A stretch of 64,000 nucleotides of DNA from NCBI GenBank assembly GCA_934424575.1, contig CAKRXU010000007.1:46910-110909 (forward strand), read 5' to 3'. The notes under the pieces are model-generated. The model did no database searches and had not been told where the DNA came from. It was given only the letters and a program-made list of their open reading frames with translations. The position numbers and the translations under genes were made by a program. Origin of the DNA: an uncultured Blautia sp. (lineage in GTDB: Bacteria; Bacillota; Clostridia; Lachnospirales; Lachnospiraceae). Position 1 is the stretch's first letter. The number at the start of each line of letters is the position of its first letter. This document shows, piece after piece, positions 35,193 to 43,153 of this stretch.

Positions 35193-36186
35193 ATTTCTCT
35201 CCATAATTCTTAAGGGTCTTCTTGAGAAATGATACATATTCCTTACGGATATTCTCCGGTGATACGATCACGGCTCCTGTACCCAGTCCTGCAAGCCAGC
35301 CAAAAAACTGTGTACTGACCTTGATCTGCGCCTGCATGGAAAAATGATTCTCATCCTTGGGGATCAGCATGACATCCTGACCAAAACGGTCAAGCACAAC
35401 ACCTACAAACTGATTCTCAAATTCCATCCGGACGCTTCTCTCCTTACCTCCGAACATCCCGAAAGTACTAAAAGAAAACTTGCCAAGGTCAAAATCCCTG
35501 AAAATATTGGCACCATTTCTCTTCTGCTTCTCGATTATCTCTACCTGCATCATCTTGTCCACGCGATAATGCTTCACAACTCCGCTTCGCTCATCCAGTC
35601 CCAGAAGATAGTAATCCTCATTCTTCCAGATCATCTTCCATGGGCTGGCCTGATACCACTCTCCATTCTTCTTGGGTTTCAGTTCCTTGGACAGAGTCCA
35701 TTCGTAATAGTGAAAACGGATCTGTCTGTTCCTGGACATGCCGTCATAGATCGTCTGGATGTTGCTGTATATCTCTTCGTTGACTGTCTTATTGCCCGGC
35801 TCGATAAAAAGCTGCTCACGGAGTTTCTTCGCAGCTTCCGGGACAACAAGGCTCTCCAGTTTGCGGAGCAGTTCTCTGGATTTCTTCTGTGTGACAAATC
35901 TGGAAGACTGTACTGCGTCCATAAGGAATTTCACTTCCGGAAGCTGAAACTTACGGTTCGCTATATAGAAACCTCCAACCTTCCCACGACGGTTGCGGAT
36001 ATCAAGTCCATAGATCCTCAGTGCCTCGATGTCATCGTAAACTGTCTTGCGCTCGACACTGATCCCGTATCCTCTGAGATACTGTGCCATATCCTTCGCA
36101 GATATGGGATGCTCCTCATCTGTCCGCTCCAGCAGCACATCCATCAGGTATAATATTTTGAGTTTCTGGTTAAATGATTTCGGCAT
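35176..36186 (-). CDS. WYL-domain transcriptional regulator
   Basis: 336 residues. N-terminal HTH of the DeoR/HTH_11 type (about 1-70: HPISAKDMAQYLRGYGISVERKTVYDD), central WYL domain about 140-220 (RFHYYEW, GEWYQASPWKMIWKNEDYYLLGLD) and a C-terminal WCX-type extension. WYL domains sense nucleic acids or nucleotides, and several control DNA-damage genes. It lies between a small membrane protein (19-base gap) and birA. Confidence 0.88.
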   Translation of the reverse strand: MPKSFNQKLKILYLMDVLLERTDEEHPISAKDMAQYLRGYGISVERKTVYDDIEALRIYGLDIRNRRGKVGGFYIANRKFQLPEVKFLMDAVQSSRFVTQKKSRELLRKLESLVVPEAAKKLREQLFIEPGNKTVNEEIYSNIQTIYDGMSRNRQIRFHYYEWTLSKELKPKKNGEWYQASPWKMIWKNEDYYLLGLDERSGVVKHYRVDKMMQVEIIEKQKRNGANIFRDFDLGKFSFSTFGMFGGKERSVRMEFENQFVGVVLDRFGQDVMLIPKDENHFSMQAQIKVSTQFFGWLAGLGTGAVIVSPENIRKEYVSFLKKTLKNYGEKYDGKI

Positions 36187-36205
36187 GTATTATCTGTTAT
36201 CCTTT

Positions 36206-36448
36206 TTATTTGTCAGTCAGCGCTGCCACCACACCGGAATATACTACCATAAATGCCAGTGCCATCGCAATCCTGTCAGCAGAATGCACATCGATCTTCA
36301 TGATCATAGCCCCCAGGATCATAATCTCCACCGTTACCAGTATTCCGAGTATCATTGCCATGACATTGGAAAATTTCTTCTTCTCTGTATGGCTCTCTCT
36401 GTTCTCTGTCTCGTAGTGTCTCTTTGCTGTTTCTGCTGTGTTCATCAT
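36206..36448 (-). CDS. Small two-helix membrane protein
   Basis: 80 residues: a 28-residue charged N-terminus with Glu/Lys/His, then two hydrophobic segments (MAMILGILVTVEIMILGAMIM and IAMALAFMVVYSGVVAAL). No known family. ATG 36448 has GGGGAT nine bases upstream. It is first in the unit with the WYL regulator and birA and stands behind the tandem operator-like array at 36490-36527. Confidence 0.65.
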   Translation of the reverse strand: MMNTAETAKRHYETENRESHTEKKKFSNVMAMILGILVTVEIMILGAMIMKIDVHSADRIAMALAFMVVYSGVVAALTDK

Positions 36449-36489
36449 AGTAAGATCCCCTTTATATCGTATTATGGTTTGAGAATTCC

Positions 36490-36527
36490 GAATATTTGTT
36501 CTGAACATATTTTCCGAACATCTTTTC
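36490..36527. promoter_or_regulatory. Tandem array of three LexA-like 12-mers
   Basis: GAATATTTGTTC, GAACATATTTTC and GAACATCTTTTC begin at 36490, 36503 and 36516, an exact 13-base period with one base between units. Each differs by one base from GAAC-N4-GTTC, the usual Firmicutes LexA core. A fourth copy (GAATATATGTTC) is at 36584-36595. The array lies before the membrane-protein/WYL/birA unit. Confidence 0.6.
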
Positions 36528-36596
36528 GATATAGAGAGTATCTCATATTAAATGTCCAATAAAACGGGACGAACTTAAATTTCGAATATATGTTCA

Positions 36597-37055
36597 CTAT
36601 TTATTTGCGAACACAATTTTTTCTACATGATACGTCCCCTGATCCACGGTCATGACAGCCATCGTGGTCTCCTGCCCGAAGCGGCTTCTTCCGCAGCTTC
36701 CCGGATTCAGCCACAATCTGCCATCGACCATTTTTTCAGAATAACTGTGCGTATGACCAAAGATCACGACCTGCGCACTGCCAAGCTCCCATGCCACATC
36801 TTTTTTGTTGTGTGTCATAAAAAATTTCACACCTTCTATAGTGAAACGAAGCGTCTTTGCAATCCCCTCCGCCCAATCTCTGTCATTATTTCCTCTTACA
36901 ACATAGATCGAACCAAGGCAACGGATCCGGTCAAGAAGTTCCGGTCTATCTACATCACCTGCATGTAAAATGCAGTCACATGTTTTGAGGATTTCCAAGA
37001 CTTCCGGTCTTAATAAACCATGAGTGTCTGAAATGATGCCAATTTTTTTTGCCAT
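36597..37055 (-). CDS. YfcE/MJ0936-type metallophosphodiesterase
   Basis: 152 residues with the calcineurin-like metal motifs ISDTHG (8-13), HAGDVD, RGNNDRDW, FMTHN and GHTHS in order. The family hydrolyses phosphodiesters in the cytoplasm. Third gene of a unit with the ketopantoate-reductase-like and thioesterase genes (38-base gap). Confidence 0.9.
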   Translation of the reverse strand: MAKKIGIISDTHGLLRPEVLEILKTCDCILHAGDVDRPELLDRIRCLGSIYVVRGNNDRDWAEGIAKTLRFTIEGVKFFMTHNKKDVAWELGSAQVVIFGHTHSYSEKMVDGRLWLNPGSCGRSRFGQETTMAVMTVDQGTYHVEKIVFANK

Positions 37056-37093
37056 ATGATGTCACTTCCTTTCTTTCAGATCTGATGATCTTA

Positions 37094-37567
37094 TCAGTAG
37101 CCCTCTCTGCGCCTTTCCTTTCGGAGTGCATTGCGCTTCTCCGCCCCGATCCACTCGGCTTTCTCGGATTCCGTTTCAATGATCAGACCGGGAACCTCGA
37201 CTTTGTTGTCGTTTTCATCCAGTGCGACCATGACTTCATAGGCACGGTTGATGACTTTGCGCGTTCCGTCAGGGCTTTCTACATAAGTATCGATCCGTAC
37301 TTCCATGGAAGTTCTGCCGACGTAAGTCAGCTTCCCGATCAGGACCACGGTGTCTCCCAGATAGGCTCCTGCCTTAAAATTCAGATTGTCCACGCAGGCA
37401 GTCGTCACGATCGTTCCTGCATGTCTATATGCCACGATCCCCGCCATCTCATCGATCCACTGCATCAGAACTCCGCCAAAGAGTCTGCCATAGCCATTGA
37501 TATGCTTATTCATGATAAGATAAGTATTTTCGGTACGGGAATCCTCCATATGTTTCATCTTTCTCAT
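37094..37567 (-). CDS. Acyl-CoA thioesterase (hotdog fold)
   Basis: 157 residues. The hotdog signature NKHINGYGRLFGGVLMQWID at residues 20-39 and FKAGAYLGD match acyl-CoA hydrolases of the YkhA/BACH class. It releases free CoA from acyl-CoAs. Start could also be the ATG at codon 4; neither has a strong ribosome site. Confidence 0.88.
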   Translation of the reverse strand: MRKMKHMEDSRTENTYLIMNKHINGYGRLFGGVLMQWIDEMAGIVAYRHAGTIVTTACVDNLNFKAGAYLGDTVVLIGKLTYVGRTSMEVRIDTYVESPDGTRKVINRAYEVMVALDENDNKVEVPGLIIETESEKAEWIGAEKRNALRKERRREGY

Positions 37568-37588
37568 ATTTTTTCTCTTTTCTTATAA

Positions 37589-38506
37589 CTATAATCCCTG
37601 TTTTTGAAACTGTGCAGCTGCTTTTTCATATTCCGGCATCGGCACGCCGTATTCTCTGCCCATACGCACGACTTCATATACAAGTCCGTCAATCTCAGAC
37701 TGCTTTCCTGCCATGACATCTCTCTGCATGGATGTTGTGGATTCCGGTGCGAGATTTGAAAGGATCCTGAGGTTTCGTTCCACAAGGTCTTCTTCAAATT
37801 CAATTCCCATTGCATGGGACAAATTAACGATCTCACGCATCAATTCACAGATCATCTCACGTTTCTCGCCTTCCTGCTGAAAATCAACTGCCGTGGCATT
37901 GTAATATAAACCTGCCGTTCCGATCGGTGATACGTAGGAAAACTTCACCATCGCATCTCTGCGGATATCCGGTGAAAGAATCACTTCCAGATTTTCGGAC
38001 GCCATATCCTGCGCGATCGCTCTCATGCTTTCTGTCTCTTCAGAAGGTGTCCGTGCACCAAAAACAACTCGAAGGATCTTACCATGGCGAAGGATCACTC
38101 CCGGCTCCTCGATCGCCGCTGATACATAGATGCATCCATCCGGTACGGTAAGATCTGGAAATTCTTTCTGTAATCTGCCGCCGGTTCCATAAATATTCAG
38201 GATCGGAAGAACCACGGTATCCGGTCCTGCGATCCTGCGGATATCCGGAATCAGATCTGTGAGGGAATATCCCTTAACACATACCAGGATCACATCTGGT
38301 TGCTCTGTGTATTCTTCCATCTGGCATGCTTTGACCGGAATCGTTTCTTCGTTTCCGTCCCAGAGCTGCTTCATGGTAAGACCTTGTTTCTGCATTGCTT
38401 CAAGATGACTGCCTCTCGCGATCAAAGTTACATCCTTTCCTGCTTTTGTAAGATAAAATCCAAGAGTCCCTCCGGTTCCTCCTGCCCCGATAATCATGTA
38501 TTTCAC
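37589..38506 (-). CDS. Ketopantoate reductase-like (PanE/ApbA) oxidoreductase
   Basis: 305 residues from GTG 38506, placed 8 bases after AAAGGAGG; longer open frames upstream lack such a site. N-terminal Rossmann fold GAGGTGGTLGFYL binds NADP(H) and a helical C-terminal domain follows. Several paralogues of PanE use other substrates and no panBC genes are nearby, so the pantothenate role is not certain. Confidence 0.85.
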   Translation of the reverse strand: MKYMIIGAGGTGGTLGFYLTKAGKDVTLIARGSHLEAMQKQGLTMKQLWDGNEETIPVKACQMEEYTEQPDVILVCVKGYSLTDLIPDIRRIAGPDTVVLPILNIYGTGGRLQKEFPDLTVPDGCIYVSAAIEEPGVILRHGKILRVVFGARTPSEETESMRAIAQDMASENLEVILSPDIRRDAMVKFSYVSPIGTAGLYYNATAVDFQQEGEKREMICELMREIVNLSHAMGIEFEEDLVERNLRILSNLAPESTTSMQRDVMAGKQSEIDGLVYEVVRMGREYGVPMPEYEKAAAQFQKQGL

Positions 38507-38540
38507 ACCAGGTTCCTCCTTTATAGTCATATTTACTTTC

Positions 38541-38571
38541 AAAACAGGCTCCTCATATATCGAGGAGCCTG
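38541..38571 (-). terminator. Terminator after nth
   Basis: CAGGCTCCTC and GAGGAGCCTG form a 10-bp perfect stem with a 7-base loop, followed by TTTTG on the minus strand. It separates upp-nth from the next operon. Confidence 0.75.
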
Positions 38572-38607
38572 AAGCATTCACGAAGCACTTCCGCACTTCT
38601 GTTAATA

Positions 38608-39240
38608 TCAGATATTTTTCTGGCAGATATCCTCCAGACAACATTTATCACAATATGGCTTTGTCCGTGCAGTACAGACCTCTCTTCCGTGGTAAACAAG
38701 ACGATGGCAGAAATCGCTGCCCTCTTCCGGCGGAATGATCTTCCACAGAGCCATCTCCACTTTCTTCGGATCCTTGATGCCGTCAACCAGGCCGATACGG
38801 TTCGTCAGACGGATACAGTGTGTATCTGTCACGATCGCCGGTTTGCCAAAGACATCTCCCATGATCAGGTTTGCACTCTTGCGTCCCACCCCCGGGAGTT
38901 TGAGGAGTTCCTCGAATGTGGTCGGAATATTGTCGTTGTACTGCTCATGAAGGATCCGCATACACGCACTGATATCCCTCGCCTTACTCCTGCCAAGACC
39001 GCAGGGACGGACGATTGCCTCAATCTCCTCCGGTTCTGCTGCTGCAAGAGAAGCTACGTCAGGATATTTTGCATAAAGATCCTCCACGACTACATTAACT
39101 CTCGCATCCGTACACTGGGCTGCCAGTCTCACGCTCACAAGAAGCTTCCACGCCTGGTCATAATCCAGTGTGCATCCTGCATCCGGGTATTCCTTCTTAA
39201 GTCTGTCGATCACTTCCAGAGCCAGTTCTTCTTTGGTCAT
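38608..39240 (-). CDS. nth: Endonuclease III (DNA glycosylase/AP lyase)
   Basis: 210 residues. Helix-hairpin-helix LPGVGRKSANLIM with catalytic Lys, catalytic Asp in VTDTHCIRLTNR and a C-terminal iron-sulfur loop C-x7-C-x2-C-x5-C, one residue longer in the first gap than the common x6. Removes oxidised pyrimidines. ATG 39240 has AAGGAG. It follows upp by 10 bases and ends at a strong hairpin. Confidence 0.95.
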   Translation of the reverse strand: MTKEELALEVIDRLKKEYPDAGCTLDYDQAWKLLVSVRLAAQCTDARVNVVVEDLYAKYPDVASLAAAEPEEIEAIVRPCGLGRSKARDISACMRILHEQYNDNIPTTFEELLKLPGVGRKSANLIMGDVFGKPAIVTDTHCIRLTNRIGLVDGIKDPKKVEMALWKIIPPEEGSDFCHRLVYHGREVCTARTKPYCDKCCLEDICQKNI

Positions 39241-39250
39241 TCTGCGCTCC

Positions 39251-39880
39251 TTAGATAGTACCGAAAATACGGTCTCCAGCATCGCCAAGTCCCGGGCAGA
39301 TGTATGCATGGTCGTTCAGTTCACGGTCCAGATGTCCTACATAGATCTGTACATCCGGATGCTCTTTATGGAGACGCTCCAATCCTTCCGGTGCTGCGAT
39401 AACAAACATGCATTTGATATTTTTACCGCCGTGTTCCTTGATCATTCTGACTGCGTCCACAGCAGAACCACCTGTTGCAAGCATCGGGTCTGTGACAACG
39501 ATCAGACGCTGATCGATCGGATCCGGCAGTTTGCAGTAATATTCGTGCGGCTCATGTGTCTCAGGATCTCTGTAGAGTCCGATATGTCCGATCTTTGCAG
39601 ACGGAACAAGTGTAGTGATACCATTGACCATTCCGAGTCCGGCACGAAGTACCGGAACAATAGCCAGCTTCTTGCCTGCGATCATAGGTGACATGCAGGT
39701 TTCGATCGGTGTCTCTACCTCAACATCTTCCAGCGGAAGATCTCTCAGTGCCTCATATCCCATCAGTACTGCGATCTCCTCGATCAGTTTACGAAATTCA
39801 TTTGTTCCTGTATTTTTGTTACGAAGCATAGAAATTTTATGCTGGATCAGCGGATGATCCATAATAAATACGTTCTCCAT
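39251..39880 (-). CDS. upp: Uracil phosphoribosyltransferase
   Basis: 209 residues; converts uracil and PRPP to UMP. PRPP loop VVTDPMLATGGSA near 125-140 and uracil-binding C-terminus YICPGLGDAGDR. ATG 39880 lies 7 bases after GGAGG. First gene of the upp-nth unit. Confidence 0.96.
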   Translation of the reverse strand: MENVFIMDHPLIQHKISMLRNKNTGTNEFRKLIEEIAVLMGYEALRDLPLEDVEVETPIETCMSPMIAGKKLAIVPVLRAGLGMVNGITTLVPSAKIGHIGLYRDPETHEPHEYYCKLPDPIDQRLIVVTDPMLATGGSAVDAVRMIKEHGGKNIKCMFVIAAPEGLERLHKEHPDVQIYVGHLDRELNDHAYICPGLGDAGDRIFGTI

Positions 39881-39931
39881 TTCAACCTCCATAGATGATT
39901 CTGTATCGAATTTTCTACATTTTCTATGGTG

Positions 39932-39960
39932 ATTATACCCTATTTCTCAGTTATTGACAA
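39932..39960 (-). promoter_or_regulatory. upp promoter
   Basis: TTGTCA (39955-39960), 17-base spacer, TATAAT (39932-39937) on the minus strand. Its -35 box overlaps the -35 box of the divergent promoter. Confidence 0.75.
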
Positions 39961-39981
39961 CCACCGCAAACATGTTACACT
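39954..39981 (+). promoter_or_regulatory. Promoter of the MoxR/VWA operon
   Basis: TTGACA (39954-39959), 16-base spacer and TACACT (39976-39981), shared -35 space with upp on the other strand. Confidence 0.7.
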
Positions 39982-40014
39982 TAACTTATACTGAATTTGA
40001 CAAGGAGCAATTTT

Positions 40015-40350
40015 ATGACTGATTATGAGCAGATTTTTCTCTCTTCCGGGCAGGAGAAGCAGAAACTTACGATTGCCCTGAAACGTTTTGTCGAAACAGA
40101 AGATCCTGACTGGAAATCCCGATATAAGAGCTATCTCCGGACACGTTTTCGTCCTGCCATGACCGAGCTGATCCATGATGGTGATCTGGCACGTATCCGC
40201 AGTTTGTGTGAATTTGCTTCTCTGACTGCTCCTGCGCTGGAACAGTTTATCCAGGAAGCTTCCATTTGCGGACAGACTGAGATCCTTGCTTTTCTTCTCC
40301 GGTTAAAAAAAGATTCCTTCGGATTTCACGACAGAGATTTTTCTCTCTGA
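40015..40350 (+). CDS. Small helical protein, ankyrin-like tail
   Basis: 111 residues from ATG 40015 (AAGGAG upstream). The tail contains paired helices with the spacing of degenerate ankyrin repeats (GDLARIRSLCEFASL, GQTEILAFLLRL). No catalytic motif. First gene of the three-gene operon with the VWA and ATPase genes, so probably an accessory part. Confidence 0.65.
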   Translation: MTDYEQIFLSSGQEKQKLTIALKRFVETEDPDWKSRYKSYLRTRFRPAMTELIHDGDLARIRSLCEFASLTAPALEQFIQEASICGQTEILAFLLRLKKDSFGFHDRDFSL

Positions 40351-40390
40351 AAATCTGAATTTCATCTTATAGTATGAAAGGATTTTGTTT

Positions 40391-41617
40391 ATGAAACCTT
40401 CTGACAATTTTTCCCTTTATCAGAAGATCTGGGACTTCACACGGGAACAGCTTTCTGTAAAATATCCTTTTTTCCGGAAACTTCTGTGGAATTTTTCTTT
40501 TGAGAAATCTGAGGATACCAAAAGTGCCGGAACTGACGGCAAAATCATCTATTTTAATCCTGATTTCCTGCTGAAAAGCTTTCAGGAATCATCTACGAAA
40601 CTGGAAGAGCTTTTTCTGCACATGCTGTATCACTGCTTGTTCCTTCATCTCATCATGGATGTGCCTCAGGATCACAGACTCTGGGATCTCGCCTGTGATG
40701 CGGCTGTCCAGCGGATCCTTCAGAATGAAAAGAAGGAACGTGACCCGATAAAAATCTACCAGGAATTCCAGAATACTGCCGCCTCCCGATCCCCAGATTC
40801 ACCTGAGCTTTCCATCAAAGATGAAGCTATAAATTCACCTGACGACCACACCTTCTGGAAATACACCGACCGGCAGAAATTCCTCGAGACGATCCGGCAG
40901 ACTCTCGGTGGCATGTCCGGCGCCGCCGGTATGGGACTGTACGGCAACAGCGGACGTGGCAGTGCTCCCGGAAATCAGGTGGAAAAACTTTCTGTCGAAG
41001 AAAAAGGCAAATACGATTTTCATCATTTTCTCAGACGTTTTGCTGTTCACAGAGAAGAAATCCATACCGATACCCAGAGTTTCGACTATATTCCCTATAT
41101 ATTCGGACTTGATCATTACGGAAATATCCCTCTGATCGAATATCTCGAGTACCAGGAAGTCACCCGGCTTGAGGAGCTTGTCATCGCGATCGATACTTCC
41201 GGCTCCTGCTCAGCAGATACCGTCCGTCGATTTATGGAGGAAACTTATGGAATCCTCAGCGACCAGGAGAATTTTTTCCGCAAAATGAACCTCTATATCA
41301 TCCAATGTGACTGCTTTATACAGGATGTGGCACATATTACCTGCGAAAAAGACTGGCAGGATTATCTCCAGAACCTCCGCATCCACGGACGCAGCGGAAC
41401 TGATTTCCGGCCCGTTTTTGAATATGTGGAAAGGCTCCGCGAAGAACGGAAACTCAAGAATCTCAAGGGACTTCTCTATTTCACAGATGGCGATGGGATC
41501 TATCCGGAAAAAGCCACCGACTACGAAACCGCTTTTGTTTTTTATAAAGAAAAAGCCATGCACCAGAAAGTTCCTGCGTGGGCTGTAAAGTTATATCTTG
41601 ATGCAAAAAAATCCTGA
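40391..41617 (+). CDS. VWA-domain protein with degenerate DUF2201-type metallopeptidase region
   Basis: 408 residues. The N-terminal half resembles DUF2201 putative metallopeptidases, but where HExxH is expected it reads HMLYH (77-81), without the catalytic Glu. The C-terminal VWA domain has a full MIDAS set: IDTSGSCS near 265, GRSGTDF and FTDGDG. VWA proteins of this kind work with a MoxR ATPase, encoded 29 bases downstream. Role probably protein or metal-cofactor remodelling. Confidence 0.8.
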   Translation: MKPSDNFSLYQKIWDFTREQLSVKYPFFRKLLWNFSFEKSEDTKSAGTDGKIIYFNPDFLLKSFQESSTKLEELFLHMLYHCLFLHLIMDVPQDHRLWDLACDAAVQRILQNEKKERDPIKIYQEFQNTAASRSPDSPELSIKDEAINSPDDHTFWKYTDRQKFLETIRQTLGGMSGAAGMGLYGNSGRGSAPGNQVEKLSVEEKGKYDFHHFLRRFAVHREEIHTDTQSFDYIPYIFGLDHYGNIPLIEYLEYQEVTRLEELVIAIDTSGSCSADTVRRFMEETYGILSDQENFFRKMNLYIIQCDCFIQDVAHITCEKDWQDYLQNLRIHGRSGTDFRPVFEYVERLREERKLKNLKGLLYFTDGDGIYPEKATDYETAFVFYKEKAMHQKVPAWAVKLYLDAKKS

Positions 41618-41646
41618 ACCTATGCATATCCAGAAAGGATCACGCC

Positions 41647-43152
41647 ATGAATATCAAAGAAGCAAAAGAAGAAATCCTCCACACGATACAGATCTACACA
41701 CGTAAAGATGCACACGGACAGTATCTCATGCCCTCTGTCCGCCAGCGGCCGGTTCTTCTGATCGGACCACCCGGGATCGGCAAGACTGCCATCATGGAAC
41801 AGATTGCCCGGGAATGCGGAATCGGTCTTACCGCCTATACCATCACGCACCACACCCGCCAGAGTGCCGTAGGACTTCCCGTTATCGTGAAGAAAAATTA
41901 TCAGGGTAAAGAATATTCCATCACGGAATATACAATGAGCGAGATCATCGCCTCTGTCTATGAAACGATTGAAAAAAGCGGCTGCCAGGAGGGGATTCTC
42001 TTCATTGATGAGATCAACTGCGTATCGGAAACTCTGGTCCCGACCATGCTCCAGTTTCTCCAGAACAAAACTTTCGGCACACACCCTGTCCCGGAAGGAT
42101 GGGTCATCGTTGCCGCCGGAAACCCTGTCGAATATAACAAATCTGCCCGCGAATTTGACATTGTCACGCTGGACCGTGTGAAACGGATCGATGTGGAACC
42201 GGATCTTGCCGTGTGGAAGGAATATGCCTGGGCAAAGGGCATCCATCCGGCGATCCTTTCTTATTTAAATTTACATAATGATCGATTCTATCATGTAGAA
42301 AACACTGCTTCCGGTGTCCGTTTCGTCACAGCACGAGGATGGGAAGATCTTTCTTCCATTCTGTATGGATATGAGGATCTTGATCTCACGCCGGACGCAG
42401 ATCTGGTCCTGCAGTATCTTCAGGAACCGGAAACTGCCAGGGACTTTGCAGGATATTATGATCTCTATGCAAAATACCGCCAGGACTATCGGATTCCGGA
42501 ACTGCTCTCCGGTCGTATCTCTGAGGAAGAATTTCAGGACCGCTGTAATCTCGTACAGCAGGCTTCCACCGATGAAAAAATCTCTGTTGCAGGGCTTCTT
42601 CTCGATGGATGGAATAATTTTTTCCAGCAGTTCCAGAAAGAAGATCAGTTCACAACAGAGCTCCACGACACGCTGAAACAGATCCGGTCTGCCCTGCTGC
42701 ACGGTGAAAAACTCGATGAGATCATTATACAGCGAAAACAGGCTCTGAAAGTTAAGCTGGAAAATCATCTTATTTCTTCTGCGGACTATGATCAGAACGA
42801 ACAGATCACAGAATTTCTCGAAAGCTGTCTTGTCGAAGCACGTAAGAAACGGGCGAATAATCCACAAAAAAACCTCGCCATTCTCAGGGATGCCCTGAGT
42901 GACGAGGTAGATAATCGCAAAGATCTTGCTGCACAGACTTCTCTTGCACTGGAAAATGGATATCGTTTTGCAAGTGAAGCCTTTGAAGATGGACCGGAAC
43001 TTCTTTTCCTGACTTCAGATCTGAGTCACAATCCAAAGGCAATACAGTTTATCAGTGCTTTTGGATGTGAGCCCTATTTTCATTACAGCGAACAGCTGAT
43101 GTTTCAGGAAAAACGGCAGACACTGCTCCGGGAGATTGAAGAGCACTCCTGA
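41647..43152 (+). CDS. MoxR-type AAA+ ATPase
   Basis: 501 residues. Walker A GPPGIGKT (40-47), Walker B LFIDEINCV near 118-126 and sensor 1 VIVAAGNPVEYN. The C-terminal 200 residues are helical and charged, longer than in small MoxR proteins. Works with the VWA partner encoded just upstream. The convergent gene ends 1 base after its stop. Confidence 0.88.
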   Translation: MNIKEAKEEILHTIQIYTRKDAHGQYLMPSVRQRPVLLIGPPGIGKTAIMEQIARECGIGLTAYTITHHTRQSAVGLPVIVKKNYQGKEYSITEYTMSEIIASVYETIEKSGCQEGILFIDEINCVSETLVPTMLQFLQNKTFGTHPVPEGWVIVAAGNPVEYNKSAREFDIVTLDRVKRIDVEPDLAVWKEYAWAKGIHPAILSYLNLHNDRFYHVENTASGVRFVTARGWEDLSSILYGYEDLDLTPDADLVLQYLQEPETARDFAGYYDLYAKYRQDYRIPELLSGRISEEEFQDRCNLVQQASTDEKISVAGLLLDGWNNFFQQFQKEDQFTTELHDTLKQIRSALLHGEKLDEIIIQRKQALKVKLENHLISSADYDQNEQITEFLESCLVEARKKRANNPQKNLAILRDALSDEVDNRKDLAAQTSLALENGYRFASEAFEDGPELLFLTSDLSHNPKAIQFISAFGCEPYFHYSEQLMFQEKRQTLLREIEEHS

Positions 43153-43153
43153 T

